Below, in pieces: positions 43,572-51,870 of a stretch of DNA of 64,000 nucleotides; within the stretch, counting starts at the first letter, position 1, and each line of letters begins with the position of its first letter. The notes under the pieces are model-generated. The model did no database searches. It was not told where the DNA came from and was given only the letters and a program-made list of their open reading frames with translations. This stretch comes from DASUPK01 sp963821705 (GTDB lineage Bacteria; Actinomycetota; Thermoleophilia; Solirubrobacterales; 70-9): NCBI GenBank assembly GCA_963821705.1, contig CAWGEV010000007.1, positions 310,001 through 374,000 of the forward strand. Direction: 5' to 3'. The translations under genes were made by a program, and so were the position numbers.

Positions 43572-44820
43572 GGCGGCCCTCGAACCCGGGCTTCGCGAGG
43601 CCGTCCAGCGCATCGCCGAGGAGACGCTGCGCGGCAATTGGGTCGAGGGGGATCGCGACGCGGTGCCCTACGGGTACTCGCGGCCGAGCCCCGGCCACTA
43701 CCCGTGGCAGTGGTACTGGGACTCCTGCTTCCACGCAATCGTGTGGCGCCGCTTCGACCCCGCGCGCGCGGAGCGCGAGCTCCGCAGCCTGCTCGCCGGC
43801 GGCTCCGAGGACGGCTTCATCGGTCACACGATCTTCTGGCACGGCCACGTCGACTGGCAGCGGCGCTGGACCTACAACGTCACCTCGAAGACGGCCCGCA
43901 ACACCTCGACGATCCAGCCACCGCTCCTCGCCTGGGCCTGGCGGATCGCCGTCGGCGATCCGGCCGGGGAGCCGCGGATAGCCGCCCACCACCGCTGGCT
44001 CGAGGCCAACCGGGACCTAGACGGCGACGGGCTGCTGTGGATCGTCCAGCCCGATGAATCCGGGCTCGACTCCTCCCCCAAGTTCGATGCAGTCTGGGGC
44101 CTGCGGGCACACGCGCGGCCGCTCTTCCCCTTCCTGATCGCCCGGAACCGGCGGCTGGGCTGGAACGCGCGCCGCCTGCTCGATGCGGGAGGGCCGTTGC
44201 TCTGCGAGGTGGTCACGAACGTGCTCTGGTGCCTGGCGCGGCTGGCGGCTGGCGAGCCCTCGATCACACCGGCGATGGTGGAGCGCCTCTGGGACGAGCG
44301 TCGCGGCCTCTTCCTGGACGTCGCGCGAGGCAAGCTCGCGCACGAGGACACAACGGACGAGGCCGGCGGCGATCGCCGTCTCCGCACCTCGACCTGGTCG
44401 GCGCTCGCCCCGCTCGCCCTGCCGGACCTCCCGGAGGAGATCGGGCGGCGGCTGGTCGAGGAGCACCTGCTCGACCAGCGCGAGTACTGGCTGCCGTTCC
44501 CACCGACCTCCGTCTCCGCGGAAGAGCCGGCCTTCGAGCCGCGCAAGTGGAGGAGGCCGCTGTGGCGGCTCTACTGGCGCGGCCCGACCTGGCTCAACTC
44601 CGCGTGGCTGCTCTGGATCGGGCTGCGGCGCCTCGGCTACGCGGCGGAGGCGGCGGAGATGGCCAGGCGACTCTGCGACGCGGTCGCGGCGGAGCGGCTC
44701 CGCGAGTTCTACGAGCCGTATTCAGGCGAGGGCCTCGGAGCCAAGGAGTTCGGCTGGTCCTCTCTCATCGCCGAGCTCGCCGAACCGGACCCGGCCGCGT
44801 CTGATTCGTATCTGGTCTAG
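43564..44820 (+). CDS. Glycoside hydrolase, (alpha/alpha)6 barrel (GH63/MGH1-like)
   Basis: A 418-residue protein. QWYWDSCFHAIVWRRFDPAR holds the WDSCFHA signature of GH63-like (mannosylglycerate hydrolase/trehalase-type) enzymes. LAWAWRIAVGD and RRLYWRGPTWLNSAWLLWIG continue the barrel, and YSGEGLGAKEFGWSSLIAEL holds the probable C-terminal acid. No signal peptide, so it acts in the cytoplasm. It may release glucose or glycerate from a compatible solute. TTG start, with the upstream permease stop overlapping by eight bases. Confidence 0.82.
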   Translation: MSEAALEPGLREAVQRIAEETLRGNWVEGDRDAVPYGYSRPSPGHYPWQWYWDSCFHAIVWRRFDPARAERELRSLLAGGSEDGFIGHTIFWHGHVDWQRRWTYNVTSKTARNTSTIQPPLLAWAWRIAVGDPAGEPRIAAHHRWLEANRDLDGDGLLWIVQPDESGLDSSPKFDAVWGLRAHARPLFPFLIARNRRLGWNARRLLDAGGPLLCEVVTNVLWCLARLAAGEPSITPAMVERLWDERRGLFLDVARGKLAHEDTTDEAGGDRRLRTSTWSALAPLALPDLPEEIGRRLVEEHLLDQREYWLPFPPTSVSAEEPAFEPRKWRRPLWRLYWRGPTWLNSAWLLWIGLRRLGYAAEAAEMARRLCDAVAAERLREFYEPYSGEGLGAKEFGWSSLIAELAEPDPAASDSYLV

Positions 44821-44853
44821 GCCCCGGCGGGCTCAGGTCGCGGGCCTCTGACG

Positions 44854-45267
44854 CTATTTGGCCGGTACGGGGAACGGCGTCGAGACCCCGGCCTTGCAGA
44901 CGAACTTCCCGGCACTTGCCTTCAGGGCCTTGGCGCGCACCGAGTTGGTGCCGGGCGGCAGGCCGTTCGGCAGCTGGCCGGAGAGCGCGAAATTGCCGTT
45001 CGAGTCCGAGGTGGACCCGTCCAGGGTCGAGATGACCGTCCCGGTCTGGTCGAGCAGCTGAAGCCGGACCCCGCGCGAGATCCGGCAGGCCTTGGCGGTG
45101 TTGAGCGAGCCCTTCACCGTCACCTTGCCGCTGCCGTTGATCTTCGGGCTGCCGCTGAAGTAGATGACGTTCGTGGACTTCTTCTTGCCGGCGACGGCGA
45201 CCGCCGCGAACAAGCCGAGTCCGAGCGCCGCCACCGCGACCACAACGAAGATTCTTCCCGCTCTCAT
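44854..45267 (-). CDS. Small secreted Ig/carboxypeptidase-regulatory-like protein
   Basis: A 137-residue protein with a signal peptide (FVVVAVAALGLGLFAAVAVA) and a single beta-sandwich-like domain (GSGKVTVKGSLNTAKACRIS, GNFALSGQLPNGLPPGTNSV). One Cys pair, CRISRGV and FVCKAGV, could form a disulphide. The end (FVCKAGVSTPF) matches that of the downstream minus-strand protein at 45327-45794. GAGGAGGGA lies upstream of the ATG. Confidence 0.75.
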   Translation of the reverse strand: MRAGRIFVVVAVAALGLGLFAAVAVAGKKKSTNVIYFSGSPKINGSGKVTVKGSLNTAKACRISRGVRLQLLDQTGTVISTLDGSTSDSNGNFALSGQLPNGLPPGTNSVRAKALKASAGKFVCKAGVSTPFPVPAK

Positions 45268-45326
45268 CTGAGTCCCTCCTCCTCTCGAGCTTGGAGAGCC
45301 AGCGTATCGCGGGATGGGGCGCCTGC

Positions 45327-45794
45327 CTAGACCGAGTTGGCGGAGAAGGCGGAGGAGACGCCGCGCTTGCAGACGTAGGCCTTGCCCTTGATCTTGACCT
45401 TCCGCTGGGCGGCGACCGCGACGAAGTTGTCGTTCGGGTTGATCTTGGTGGAGCTGGTACCCCTCAGCGAGACCCGGCCCTTGGAGCCCCCGCCCTGGCT
45501 CGTCGCCCTGCCGATCGCCCCGCCGGTTGGGCCTCCGTTCGGCCCGGCCCGATAGAGGAGAACCGACCGCTGGCGCTCGCAGCGGGCGAAACGGGAGTCG
45601 AGCTGCGCCGTCGCCTGGATGCTCTTCTGCTTGGAGCCCTTGACGATCTGGGCGCTGGTCGCCTGGACGATCACCGGGATCCTCGGCGTCTTCGGCCCGG
45701 CGAGGGCGTTGACGGCGAGGATGAGCATCGCCATGCCCGCGCAGGCGACGGCCAGCAGCGCGGGCGTGGCTCGACGGCGAGCCGGCAACGTCAC
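45327..45794 (-). CDS. Small secreted protein, paralogue of the neighbouring one
   Basis: A 155-residue protein with an N-terminal signal (LLAVACAGMAMLILAVNALA) and a beta-rich domain (CERQRSVLLYRAGPNGGPTG, GRVSLRGTSSTKINPNDNFV), closing YVCKRGVSSAF, the same pattern as the next gene. The GTG overlaps the infA stop (GTGA), so it is translated after initiation factor 1. No enzymatic motif. Confidence 0.7.
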   Translation of the reverse strand: MTLPARRRATPALLAVACAGMAMLILAVNALAGPKTPRIPVIVQATSAQIVKGSKQKSIQATAQLDSRFARCERQRSVLLYRAGPNGGPTGGAIGRATSQGGGSKGRVSLRGTSSTKINPNDNFVAVAAQRKVKIKGKAYVCKRGVSSAFSANSV

Positions 45795-46009
45795 TTGTAC
45801 CGGTACGTGATCCGGCCGCGATCCAGGTCGTACGGCGAGAGCTCGATCTTCACCCGGTCCCCGGGGAGGATCCGGATGTAGTGCCGGCGCATCTTGCCCG
45901 AGATGTGGCCGAGGACCTCGTGGTCGTTGTCCAACTTGACGCGGAACATCGTGTTGGGCAGCGCCTCGGTGATCTCGCCCTCCATCTCGATCTTCTCTTC
46001 CTTCGCCAT
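45791..46009 (-). CDS. infA: Translation initiation factor IF-1
   Basis: A 72-residue S1/OB-fold protein. KEEKIEMEGEITEALPNTMF and VKLDNDHEVLGHISGKMRRH are the IF-1 signature, and the end RGRITYRYK is typical. It occludes the ribosomal A site during initiation. It stands outside a ribosomal operon here and shares a transcript with a small secreted protein. Confidence 0.96.
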   Translation of the reverse strand: MAKEEKIEMEGEITEALPNTMFRVKLDNDHEVLGHISGKMRRHYIRILPGDRVKIELSPYDLDRGRITYRYK

Positions 46010-46106
46010 GTGCGACCGGGCAGGGTAGCGCCTCGGAGGGTCGGTCCCGTCAGGGGAGTGCCCATGGGGCAGTCCAGGACCAAGCTGGGCGCCGACCGCC
46101 GACGAA

Positions 46107-46127
46107 GCCGGTAGGGGTGCTACCGGC
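46107..46127 (-). terminator. Stem-loop between echA-like gene and infA
   Basis: GCCGGTAG and CTACCGGC pair as perfect eight-base arms with a five-base loop. The site is in the 193-base gap downstream of the enoyl-CoA hydratase (same strand) and upstream of infA. There is no T-run. The rest of that gap shows no gene. Confidence 0.4.
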
Positions 46128-46202
46128 GAGGAGGTGGGTGGCGATCCAGCGCCGGTCCTGGGCGGCAACCATGGGTGCGACCTTGGCGGGACAGACCCTC
46201 TA

Positions 46203-46997
46203 CTACTTGCCTTCGAACGTCGCCTTGCCTGGGCCGTCCTTCAGGAAGCTCGCCACGGCGTTCTGGAGGTCCTCGGACGCGAACAGGTCCGCGAAGACGT
46301 CCGGCGTCACCTTGTCCGCGTTGGTCACGCCACCCGCGCGGTGGGCACGGATGATCTTCTTGGTGGCGCCGTGCGCGATGGTCGGGCCGTCCGCGAGCCT
46401 GTGGGCGAACTTCATGCCCTTCTCGAGGAGCGCGTCGTCCGGGACGACGCGATTGACCACGTTCCAGCGCTCGAGCGCGACCGCGTCGTAGAGCCCGCCG
46501 CTCATCACGAACTCCGCGGCTCGCGCCGGGCCGGCGCGCTCGGCCATCCGCTGGGTGCCGCCCGCACCCGGGGTGAGGCCCACCACGGCCTCGACGAGGC
46601 CGAAGCGCGCGGACTCGGTCGCCCAGATCATGTCGCAGCCCAGCGAGATCTCGAGACCGGCGGTCAGGCACAGCCCGTGCACGAGCGCGATGGTCGGGAT
46701 CGGCAGGAGCTCCAGCCGCTGCACGACGGGGATCAGCGAGCCGAACGCGTCGGAGGCCGCGCCCTCGTCGACCACGCGCTGGAAGCTTTGTACGTCGACG
46801 CCGCCGGTGAAGATGTCGCCGTCCGCACGCCAGACCAGCGCCCTGGCGTCCGAGCCCTCGACCTCGTCGATGCAGGAGACCAGCGCCTCCCAGGCGTCGT
46901 CGCCGAACAGGTTGAGAGGCGGATTCGAGAGCACCATCACCGCGACGTTGCCGTCGCGCTCCAGGCGAATCGGCGCCTGCGTCTTCGTCTCAGCCAT
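46203..46997 (-). CDS. Enoyl-CoA hydratase/isomerase
   Basis: A 264-residue crotonase-fold protein. ALVWRADGDIFTGGVDVQSF holds the oxyanion-hole Gly, IPTIALVHGLCLTAGLEISL and CDMIWATESARFGLVEAVVG form the CoA-binding core. FGLVEAVVGLTPGAGGTQRM has Glu and Gly at the usual active-site positions. It may supply the hydratase step missing from the 4.5-9 kb acyl-CoA genes. ATG at 46997 overlaps the HIT gene by eight bases. Confidence 0.9.
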   Translation of the reverse strand: MAETKTQAPIRLERDGNVAVMVLSNPPLNLFGDDAWEALVSCIDEVEGSDARALVWRADGDIFTGGVDVQSFQRVVDEGAASDAFGSLIPVVQRLELLPIPTIALVHGLCLTAGLEISLGCDMIWATESARFGLVEAVVGLTPGAGGTQRMAERAGPARAAEFVMSGGLYDAVALERWNVVNRVVPDDALLEKGMKFAHRLADGPTIAHGATKKIIRAHRAGGVTNADKVTPDVFADLFASEDLQNAVASFLKDGPGKATFEGK

Positions 46998-47403
46998 CTT
47001 CTCCTCTCAATCTCCTCGCCACCTTGGCGATCTCGTCCGGATCGCCGGGCGTGGGCACCCAGGGCAGCTCGATCGGGTCGTCCTCGTAGCGAGGCACGAC
47101 GTGGATGTGGAAATGGAACACGGTCTGGGCGGCGGCGGCCCCGCAGGCGTTGACCAGGTTGATGCCATCGGCGTCGAGGACGTCCTTCATCCGGCCGGCG
47201 AGCCGCCGGGCGGCGAGCATCGTGGCAGTCAGGTCATCGTCGGAGACCTCGAGCAGGTCCGCGGAGTGGGCCCGCGGCACGACCAGCGCGTGCCCGGGCG
47301 TTGCCGGGTTGATGTCCATGAAGGCGACGGTGCGCTCGTCGGAGTCGATCGTCTGGCTCGGGATCGAGCCCTCGACGATTGCGCAGAACAGGCAGTCGGC
47401 CAT
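46990..47403 (-). CDS. HIT family nucleotide hydrolase
   Basis: A 137-residue protein with the HIT signature HFHIHVVPRYEDD (His-x-His-x-His) at about residue 97, and CLFCAIVEGSIPSQTIDSDE near the start with a Cys pair. These proteins hydrolyse or transfer nucleotides from AMP or ADP-linked substrates. The complement of 47415-47422 gives TATATAGC 11 bases upstream of the ATG. Confidence 0.92.
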   Translation of the reverse strand: MADCLFCAIVEGSIPSQTIDSDERTVAFMDINPATPGHALVVPRAHSADLLEVSDDDLTATMLAARRLAGRMKDVLDADGINLVNACGAAAAQTVFHFHIHVVPRYEDDPIELPWVPTPGDPDEIAKVARRLRGEDG

Positions 47404-47414
47404 ACGAGGCGGAG

Positions 47415-47422
47415 GCTATATA
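47415..47422 (-). promoter_or_regulatory. Probable -10 box (TATATAGC) of the HIT gene
   Basis: On the minus strand TATATAGC ends 11 bases before the ATG at 47403, with CCTCCGCC between and no better -10 candidate nearby. Confidence 0.42.
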
Positions 47423-47426
47423 TCCG

Positions 47427-48857
47427 CTAGATGAGCTGCCGGGCGCGCTCGAGGGCCTGGGAGCGGCTGGTGATCTCGCCCGTGAAGACCTCGGCGCGGA
47501 GCTCGTCGAGGACCCTCCCCATCTCCGGCCCCGGGGCCAGACCGATCTCGGAGGCGAGCTCGTCCCCGCTCAGCGGCGGGCGCGGTGGCCCGTCACGGTG
47601 CCAGGCGAGGGCGTCCCTGAGCATCTCTCTCGCCAGTTCGAGGTGCGCCCCCACCATCTCCTCGCTTGCGAGCGGCCCCTCCCCGCGGGCCGCCAGGCGG
47701 TCCGCGACGGTGAGGAGCGTGACGTCGGCGGCAACCGGCTCGGTCGCCACCAGGTAGTCGTAGACGGTCCGGCGGGAGAGAGGCCGTTGGTGGATCAGGA
47801 AGCCGAGGCGGAGATGGTGCAGCGCCAGGCCCTGCAGATGGATACTGAACGCCCGGCTGGTGCGGAGGCGGCGACAGATCCCGGCGATGATCTCCGCCCC
47901 GACCTCGTCGTGCCCGATGAAGGTGACGTAACCGGAGCCCTCGGAGCGGGTCCGCGGCTTGCCGAGGTCGTGGAAGAGCGCTCCGAAGCGCAGGGCGTCC
48001 CTTCGCGTCAGCTCGTCGGCGAGCGGCGCATCGAGGAACCCCTCGATCTCGTCAGCCAGATCCGCCGAGAAGCCCGGCAGGTCGGCCTCGATACTCAGCC
48101 ACTCCTCGAGCACCGCCATGGTGTGACCGAAGACGTCGAGGTGGTGGTTGGGATTCTGGACGACGCCCCGAAGCTCCTCCAGCTCGGGCAGCACCACGGG
48201 AGTGATGCCGAGCTCGTCCAGCAGCTCGACGCCGCGCATCGGATCGGGGCCTCCCACCAGGCCCTTCAGCTCGGCGTACTGGCGCTCCCCCGCGGAGTCG
48301 GCCGCGTGGGCGGCCTGTGAACGGGCCAGCTCGGCCGTCGCGGGGGCGATCCCCAGACCGAGGGCCGCCGACAGCCGCGCCGCGCGCAGCAGCCGGATCG
48401 GGTCGTCGCGGAACGCCGACTCGGAAGCGACTCGGATCAGCCGGGCCTCGGCGTCGGCGACACCGCCGGTCGGGTCGATCGGCTCTCCCCCGTCGAGTGG
48501 GACGGCGATGGCGTTGATCGCGAAATCCCGGGCCCGGAGATCCCCCTCGATGTCGGGCGCGCGGAGCGCCGCGACGTCGATGTGCCAATCGTGGCTCGAG
48601 GTGACCGCCCGCCAGGTCGCGTGCTCCTCGGAGAGCGGGAAGGCGGTGCCACCCGCAACCCTGGCGATCGCCCGCGCCGCCGCCTCCTCGTGACCGGCCT
48701 CGACCGCGAGATCCGCGTCCGCCACCTCCACTCCGAGGAGCGCATCCCGGATGGCCCCGCCGACGATCCAGGCGGATCCCTCGCGCGCCTCGAGTGCCGT
48801 GCGGGCGGCCGCGATCGAGGGGGCGGACGACAGCGCGTCTTCCAGGGAGGGGGTCAA
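47427..48857 (-). CDS. tRNA nucleotidyltransferase/poly(A) polymerase with HD domain
   Basis: A 476-residue protein. The NTase core is AWIVGGAIRDALLGVEVADA with DADLAVE (DxD metal site), followed by DFAINAIAVPLDGGE and the RNA-binding segments DDPIRLLRAARLSAALGLGI. A C-terminal HD domain begins with FGALFHDLGKPRTR. This arrangement is typical of CCA-adding or poly(A) enzymes in actinobacteria. TTG start overlapping the alr stop (TTGA). Confidence 0.88.
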   Translation of the reverse strand: MTPSLEDALSSAPSIAAARTALEAREGSAWIVGGAIRDALLGVEVADADLAVEAGHEEAAARAIARVAGGTAFPLSEEHATWRAVTSSHDWHIDVAALRAPDIEGDLRARDFAINAIAVPLDGGEPIDPTGGVADAEARLIRVASESAFRDDPIRLLRAARLSAALGLGIAPATAELARSQAAHAADSAGERQYAELKGLVGGPDPMRGVELLDELGITPVVLPELEELRGVVQNPNHHLDVFGHTMAVLEEWLSIEADLPGFSADLADEIEGFLDAPLADELTRRDALRFGALFHDLGKPRTRSEGSGYVTFIGHDEVGAEIIAGICRRLRTSRAFSIHLQGLALHHLRLGFLIHQRPLSRRTVYDYLVATEPVAADVTLLTVADRLAARGEGPLASEEMVGAHLELAREMLRDALAWHRDGPPRPPLSGDELASEIGLAPGPEMGRVLDELRAEVFTGEITSRSQALERARQLI

Positions 48858-49984
48858 TCACGCACCTCCCTGGGCACCCTCTGCGAGATCCCGCAGGTCA
48901 CCTCGTAGTTGATGGTGTCGAGGCGCGCCGCGAGCTCCTCGGCGAGGATCCGGTCCGAGCCCTGGGCGCCGATCAGGACCGCCGGCGCACCTGGCCCGAC
49001 GTCCGTCTCCGGCCCGAGATCGACGGTGATGTTGTCCATCGACACCGTCCCGACGATCGGATAACGCCGGCCGCCCACCAGGACCTCGCCGTTGTTGGAG
49101 AGGCCGCGCCGCACTCCATCGCCGTAGCCGATCGGCAGCACGCCGACCCAGGTCTCCCGGGGAGCCCGCCACGTTCGGCCGTAGCCGGCGCTCGCCTCGG
49201 CCTCGAAGCGCTTCACGTCGGCGACGTAGGAATGGAGCTCCAGCGCCGGCTCCAGGCCCTGCTCGGCGGGATCCCGCTGGAACGGATCGAGGCCGTAGAC
49301 GGCGACCCCGCAGCGGACCATGTCGAAGTGGGTGGCCGGGTCGCGCAGGGTGGCGGCGCTGTTGGCCCCGTGGACGGTGCAACCCGGAGCAATCGCCCGA
49401 ACCGCCTCGGCGACCGGCATGAAGGTGGCGAGCTGCTCGGCCATGAACATGTCCCCCTCCTCGTCAGCGGTGGCGAAGTGCGTCCAGACTCCGGCGAGGT
49501 CGAGCCGCTGGTCGTCGTTGCAGGCGCGGGCGAGCTCGATCAGCCTGTTCGGGTCGCGCTCGCCGAGCCGCCCCATGCCGCTGTCGAGCTTGACGTGCAC
49601 GCGCGTCATTCGCCCGATCTCCTCCGAGATCCGCGAACAGACGTCCCTGAACCCGTCGCGCCATACGGCGACCTCGGCGCGAGCGTCCAGGGCGGCGCGC
49701 AGCTCCGGCACGGTGAGTGCGCCCATCACCAGGATCGGGACCTCGGGAAAGTGGAGCCGGAGCTCCTCCGCCTCGGAGGCGGCCGCGACTGCGAGCCGGG
49801 TCGCGCCCCCGCGCAGGGCCGCGGCGGCACAGGTGGCCGCACCGTGGCCGTATCCGTTCGCCTTGACCACCGCGCAGAGCTCGGTGTCCTCGCCGATCCG
49901 CTCCTTGAGCGCGCGGCAGTTCCGCTCGACGGCGCCGGCGTCGATCGTCGCCTGCGCCCGGCCCGTCTCCTCCGGCGGGCTCAG
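48854..49984 (-). CDS. alr: Alanine racemase, probable CTG start
   Basis: A PLP-dependent racemase making D-alanine for peptidoglycan. Core motifs: ELCAVVKANGYGHGAATCAA (PLP Lys) and GVLPIGYGDGVRRGLSNNGE; the catalytic Tyr lies in SAGYGRTWRAP, and VSMDNITVDLG and QGSDRILAEELA are C-terminal signatures. Upstream of the domain start (AQATIDAGAVERN) the frame offers no ATG, GTG or TTG before the next gene; CTG at 49984 overlaps the nnr stop (CTGA), in line with the ATGA-type couplings nearby. I place the start there, giving 376 residues. Confidence 0.88.
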   Translation of the reverse strand: MSPPEETGRAQATIDAGAVERNCRALKERIGEDTELCAVVKANGYGHGAATCAAAALRGGATRLAVAAASEAEELRLHFPEVPILVMGALTVPELRAALDARAEVAVWRDGFRDVCSRISEEIGRMTRVHVKLDSGMGRLGERDPNRLIELARACNDDQRLDLAGVWTHFATADEEGDMFMAEQLATFMPVAEAVRAIAPGCTVHGANSAATLRDPATHFDMVRCGVAVYGLDPFQRDPAEQGLEPALELHSYVADVKRFEAEASAGYGRTWRAPRETWVGVLPIGYGDGVRRGLSNNGEVLVGGRRYPIVGTVSMDNITVDLGPETDVGPGAPAVLIGAQGSDRILAEELAARLDTINYEVTCGISQRVPREVRD

Positions 49985-51489
49985 AGGGCCAGCCCCGCGG
50001 GTATCGACTCGATGACGTCGCCGGCGATCACGGAGTCGTGCCCGACGCGGCCCCCGGCCGCGCGTCCCGCGCGCGTGTGGGCGATCACCGCGGCGCAGGT
50101 GGCCGCGAACGGCTCCACACCCCGGGCGATCATGGCGGCGATCATCCCCGCGAGGACGTCGCCCGTCCCGGCCGTCGCCAGCTGCGGGGCCGACACCCGG
50201 TTGACCGCCACCCGCTTGCCGTCGGTCACGATCGAGTCGTCGCCCTTCAGGAGGACGATTCCGCCGCTGCGCTCCGCGGCCTCCTTGGCGCTCTGCAGTC
50301 GGTGGGCGTCGATCTCCCTCGATTCCCGGTCCAGGAGGCGGCCCATCTCTCCGGCGTGAGGCGTGAGGACGAACGGCGCCTCTCGCTTCGAGAGGTTCTC
50401 GATCCGCCCGGCGTGTGCGTTGAGCCCGTCGGCGTCGATCACGAGCGGCGCCTCGATCCTCTCGGTGAGCTCCTGGATCAGCCGCTGGGTCCCGTGCTCG
50501 CGGCCCATCCCGGACCCGAGCACCACGCACGCCGCCCGCTCGGTCGCCTTCAGGATCTGCTCGGAGGCGGCCGGGCGCAGGCGGCCATCGCGGCTCGCGC
50601 AGCCGATCGACATGGTCTCGGTGAGCTTGGTCTCGAAGATCGCCTCGAGGTCGCCCGGGACGGCCACCGTCGAGTAGCCGGCGCCCGTGCGGATCGACGC
50701 CACTGCGGCGAGACAGACGGCGCCCGTCAGGCCGCGCGAGCCGCCGATGATCACGACCTGACCGGAGCTGAACTTTGTGGAGCCCGCCATCCGGCTCGGG
50801 GCAAGCCCGAGCACGCGGGGGTCGATGAGGCCGCCGTTGGGGTCGATCGGCGCGCCGTCCGGGATGCCGATCGGCACCACTCGGAGCTCCCCGGTGTGCT
50901 GCTTGCCGGGGGCGATCCAGTGGCCGAGCTTCGGGGCATGGAACGTGACGGTCAGATCCGCGCGCACCGCGCCGCCCTCCACCTCACCGGTGGAGGCGTT
51001 GACCCCGGAGGCGATGTCCGTCGCGACGACGGGAGCCTCCGCCTCGGTCATCGCGTCGATCGCCGATGACGCGGGACCTCGGGGGGTCCCGGCGAATCCG
51101 GTTCCGAACACGGCGTCCACGACGATGCCGGCGCCATCGAGCGCGGAGCGGAGCTCGCCCGGGTCGACCTGACGCGCGCCGTCGAACCGCTCGGCGTTCG
51201 CCCGCGCGTCCTCCGAGAGCTCATCCGGTGGCGCGAGCAGCAGGGCGTCGACCTCGAAGCCCATCTCGCGGAGGGCGCGCGCGGCGACCAGGCCGTCGCC
51301 ACCGTTGTTTCCCTTGCCGCAGACGACCGCGGCCTTGCCGCCGTCCGCGAGCTGCGCCGCGGCCTCGGCCACCGCGCGTCCGGCCGTCTCCATCAGCTCG
51401 AGCGAGGGGACGCCCTGGTCCTTGATCGCCCAGCCGTCGGTCGCCCGCATCTCGTCCGCGCCCAGGCAGGGGTCGAGCCAGTCCTCCAT
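49981..51489 (-). CDS. nnr: Bifunctional NAD(P)HX epimerase/dehydratase
   Basis: A 502-residue metabolite-repair enzyme. The N-terminal YjeF epimerase domain (about 5-215) has VVCGKGNNGGDGLVAARAL and VVDAVFGTGFAGTPRGPA. The C-terminal ADP/ATP-dependent dehydratase domain (about 230-500) has LVIDADGLNAHAG and ATAGTGDVLAGMIAAMI. It restores NADH and NADPH from their hydrates. ATG at 51489; stop overlaps the alr start (CTGA). Confidence 0.92.
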   Translation of the reverse strand: MEDWLDPCLGADEMRATDGWAIKDQGVPSLELMETAGRAVAEAAAQLADGGKAAVVCGKGNNGGDGLVAARALREMGFEVDALLLAPPDELSEDARANAERFDGARQVDPGELRSALDGAGIVVDAVFGTGFAGTPRGPASSAIDAMTEAEAPVVATDIASGVNASTGEVEGGAVRADLTVTFHAPKLGHWIAPGKQHTGELRVVPIGIPDGAPIDPNGGLIDPRVLGLAPSRMAGSTKFSSGQVVIIGGSRGLTGAVCLAAVASIRTGAGYSTVAVPGDLEAIFETKLTETMSIGCASRDGRLRPAASEQILKATERAACVVLGSGMGREHGTQRLIQELTERIEAPLVIDADGLNAHAGRIENLSKREAPFVLTPHAGEMGRLLDRESREIDAHRLQSAKEAAERSGGIVLLKGDDSIVTDGKRVAVNRVSAPQLATAGTGDVLAGMIAAMIARGVEPFAATCAAVIAHTRAGRAAGGRVGHDSVIAGDVIESIPAGLAL

Positions 51490-51523
51490 CGGCGCCAGGC
51501 TACCCCGAGGGGGGCGGCGCCGG

Positions 51524-51868
51524 TCAGACGACGATCGCGACGGCCGCCGCGCTCTCTCGCGAATGCGTCAGCGAGATCGCGATCTCGGCATCTCCGGCAA
51601 CCTCGGCGGCGCGGCCGTGCAGTAGGACCGTGGGCGGCTCGCCGGCCTCGACCTCGATGTCGCGAGGCGGCAATCCCCGGCCGAGCGCCTTGATCACCGC
51701 TTCCTTCGCGGCGAATCGGGCCGCCAGGTGGCGGCCGGGGCGTGCGCGCCCCCGCGCGTAGTCGAGCTCACCCGCGGTGAACAGACGCTCGGCGAGCCGC
51801 GGCCTACGTTCCAGCGCGCGCTCGACGCGCTCGATCTCGATCAGGTCGATGCCGACCGAGGGGGCCAC
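51524..51868 (-). CDS. acpS: Holo-[acyl-carrier-protein] synthase
   Basis: A 114-residue enzyme that attaches phosphopantetheine to ACP. SVGIDLIEIERVERALERRP and HLAARFAAKEAVIKALGRGL are the two metal/substrate motifs, with the Asp of GIDLIE and Glu of AAKEAVIKAL as Mg ligands. GTG start. Confidence 0.94.
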   Translation of the reverse strand: MAPSVGIDLIEIERVERALERRPRLAERLFTAGELDYARGRARPGRHLAARFAAKEAVIKALGRGLPPRDIEVEAGEPPTVLLHGRAAEVAGDAEIAISLTHSRESAAAVAIVV

Positions 51869-51870
51869 GG

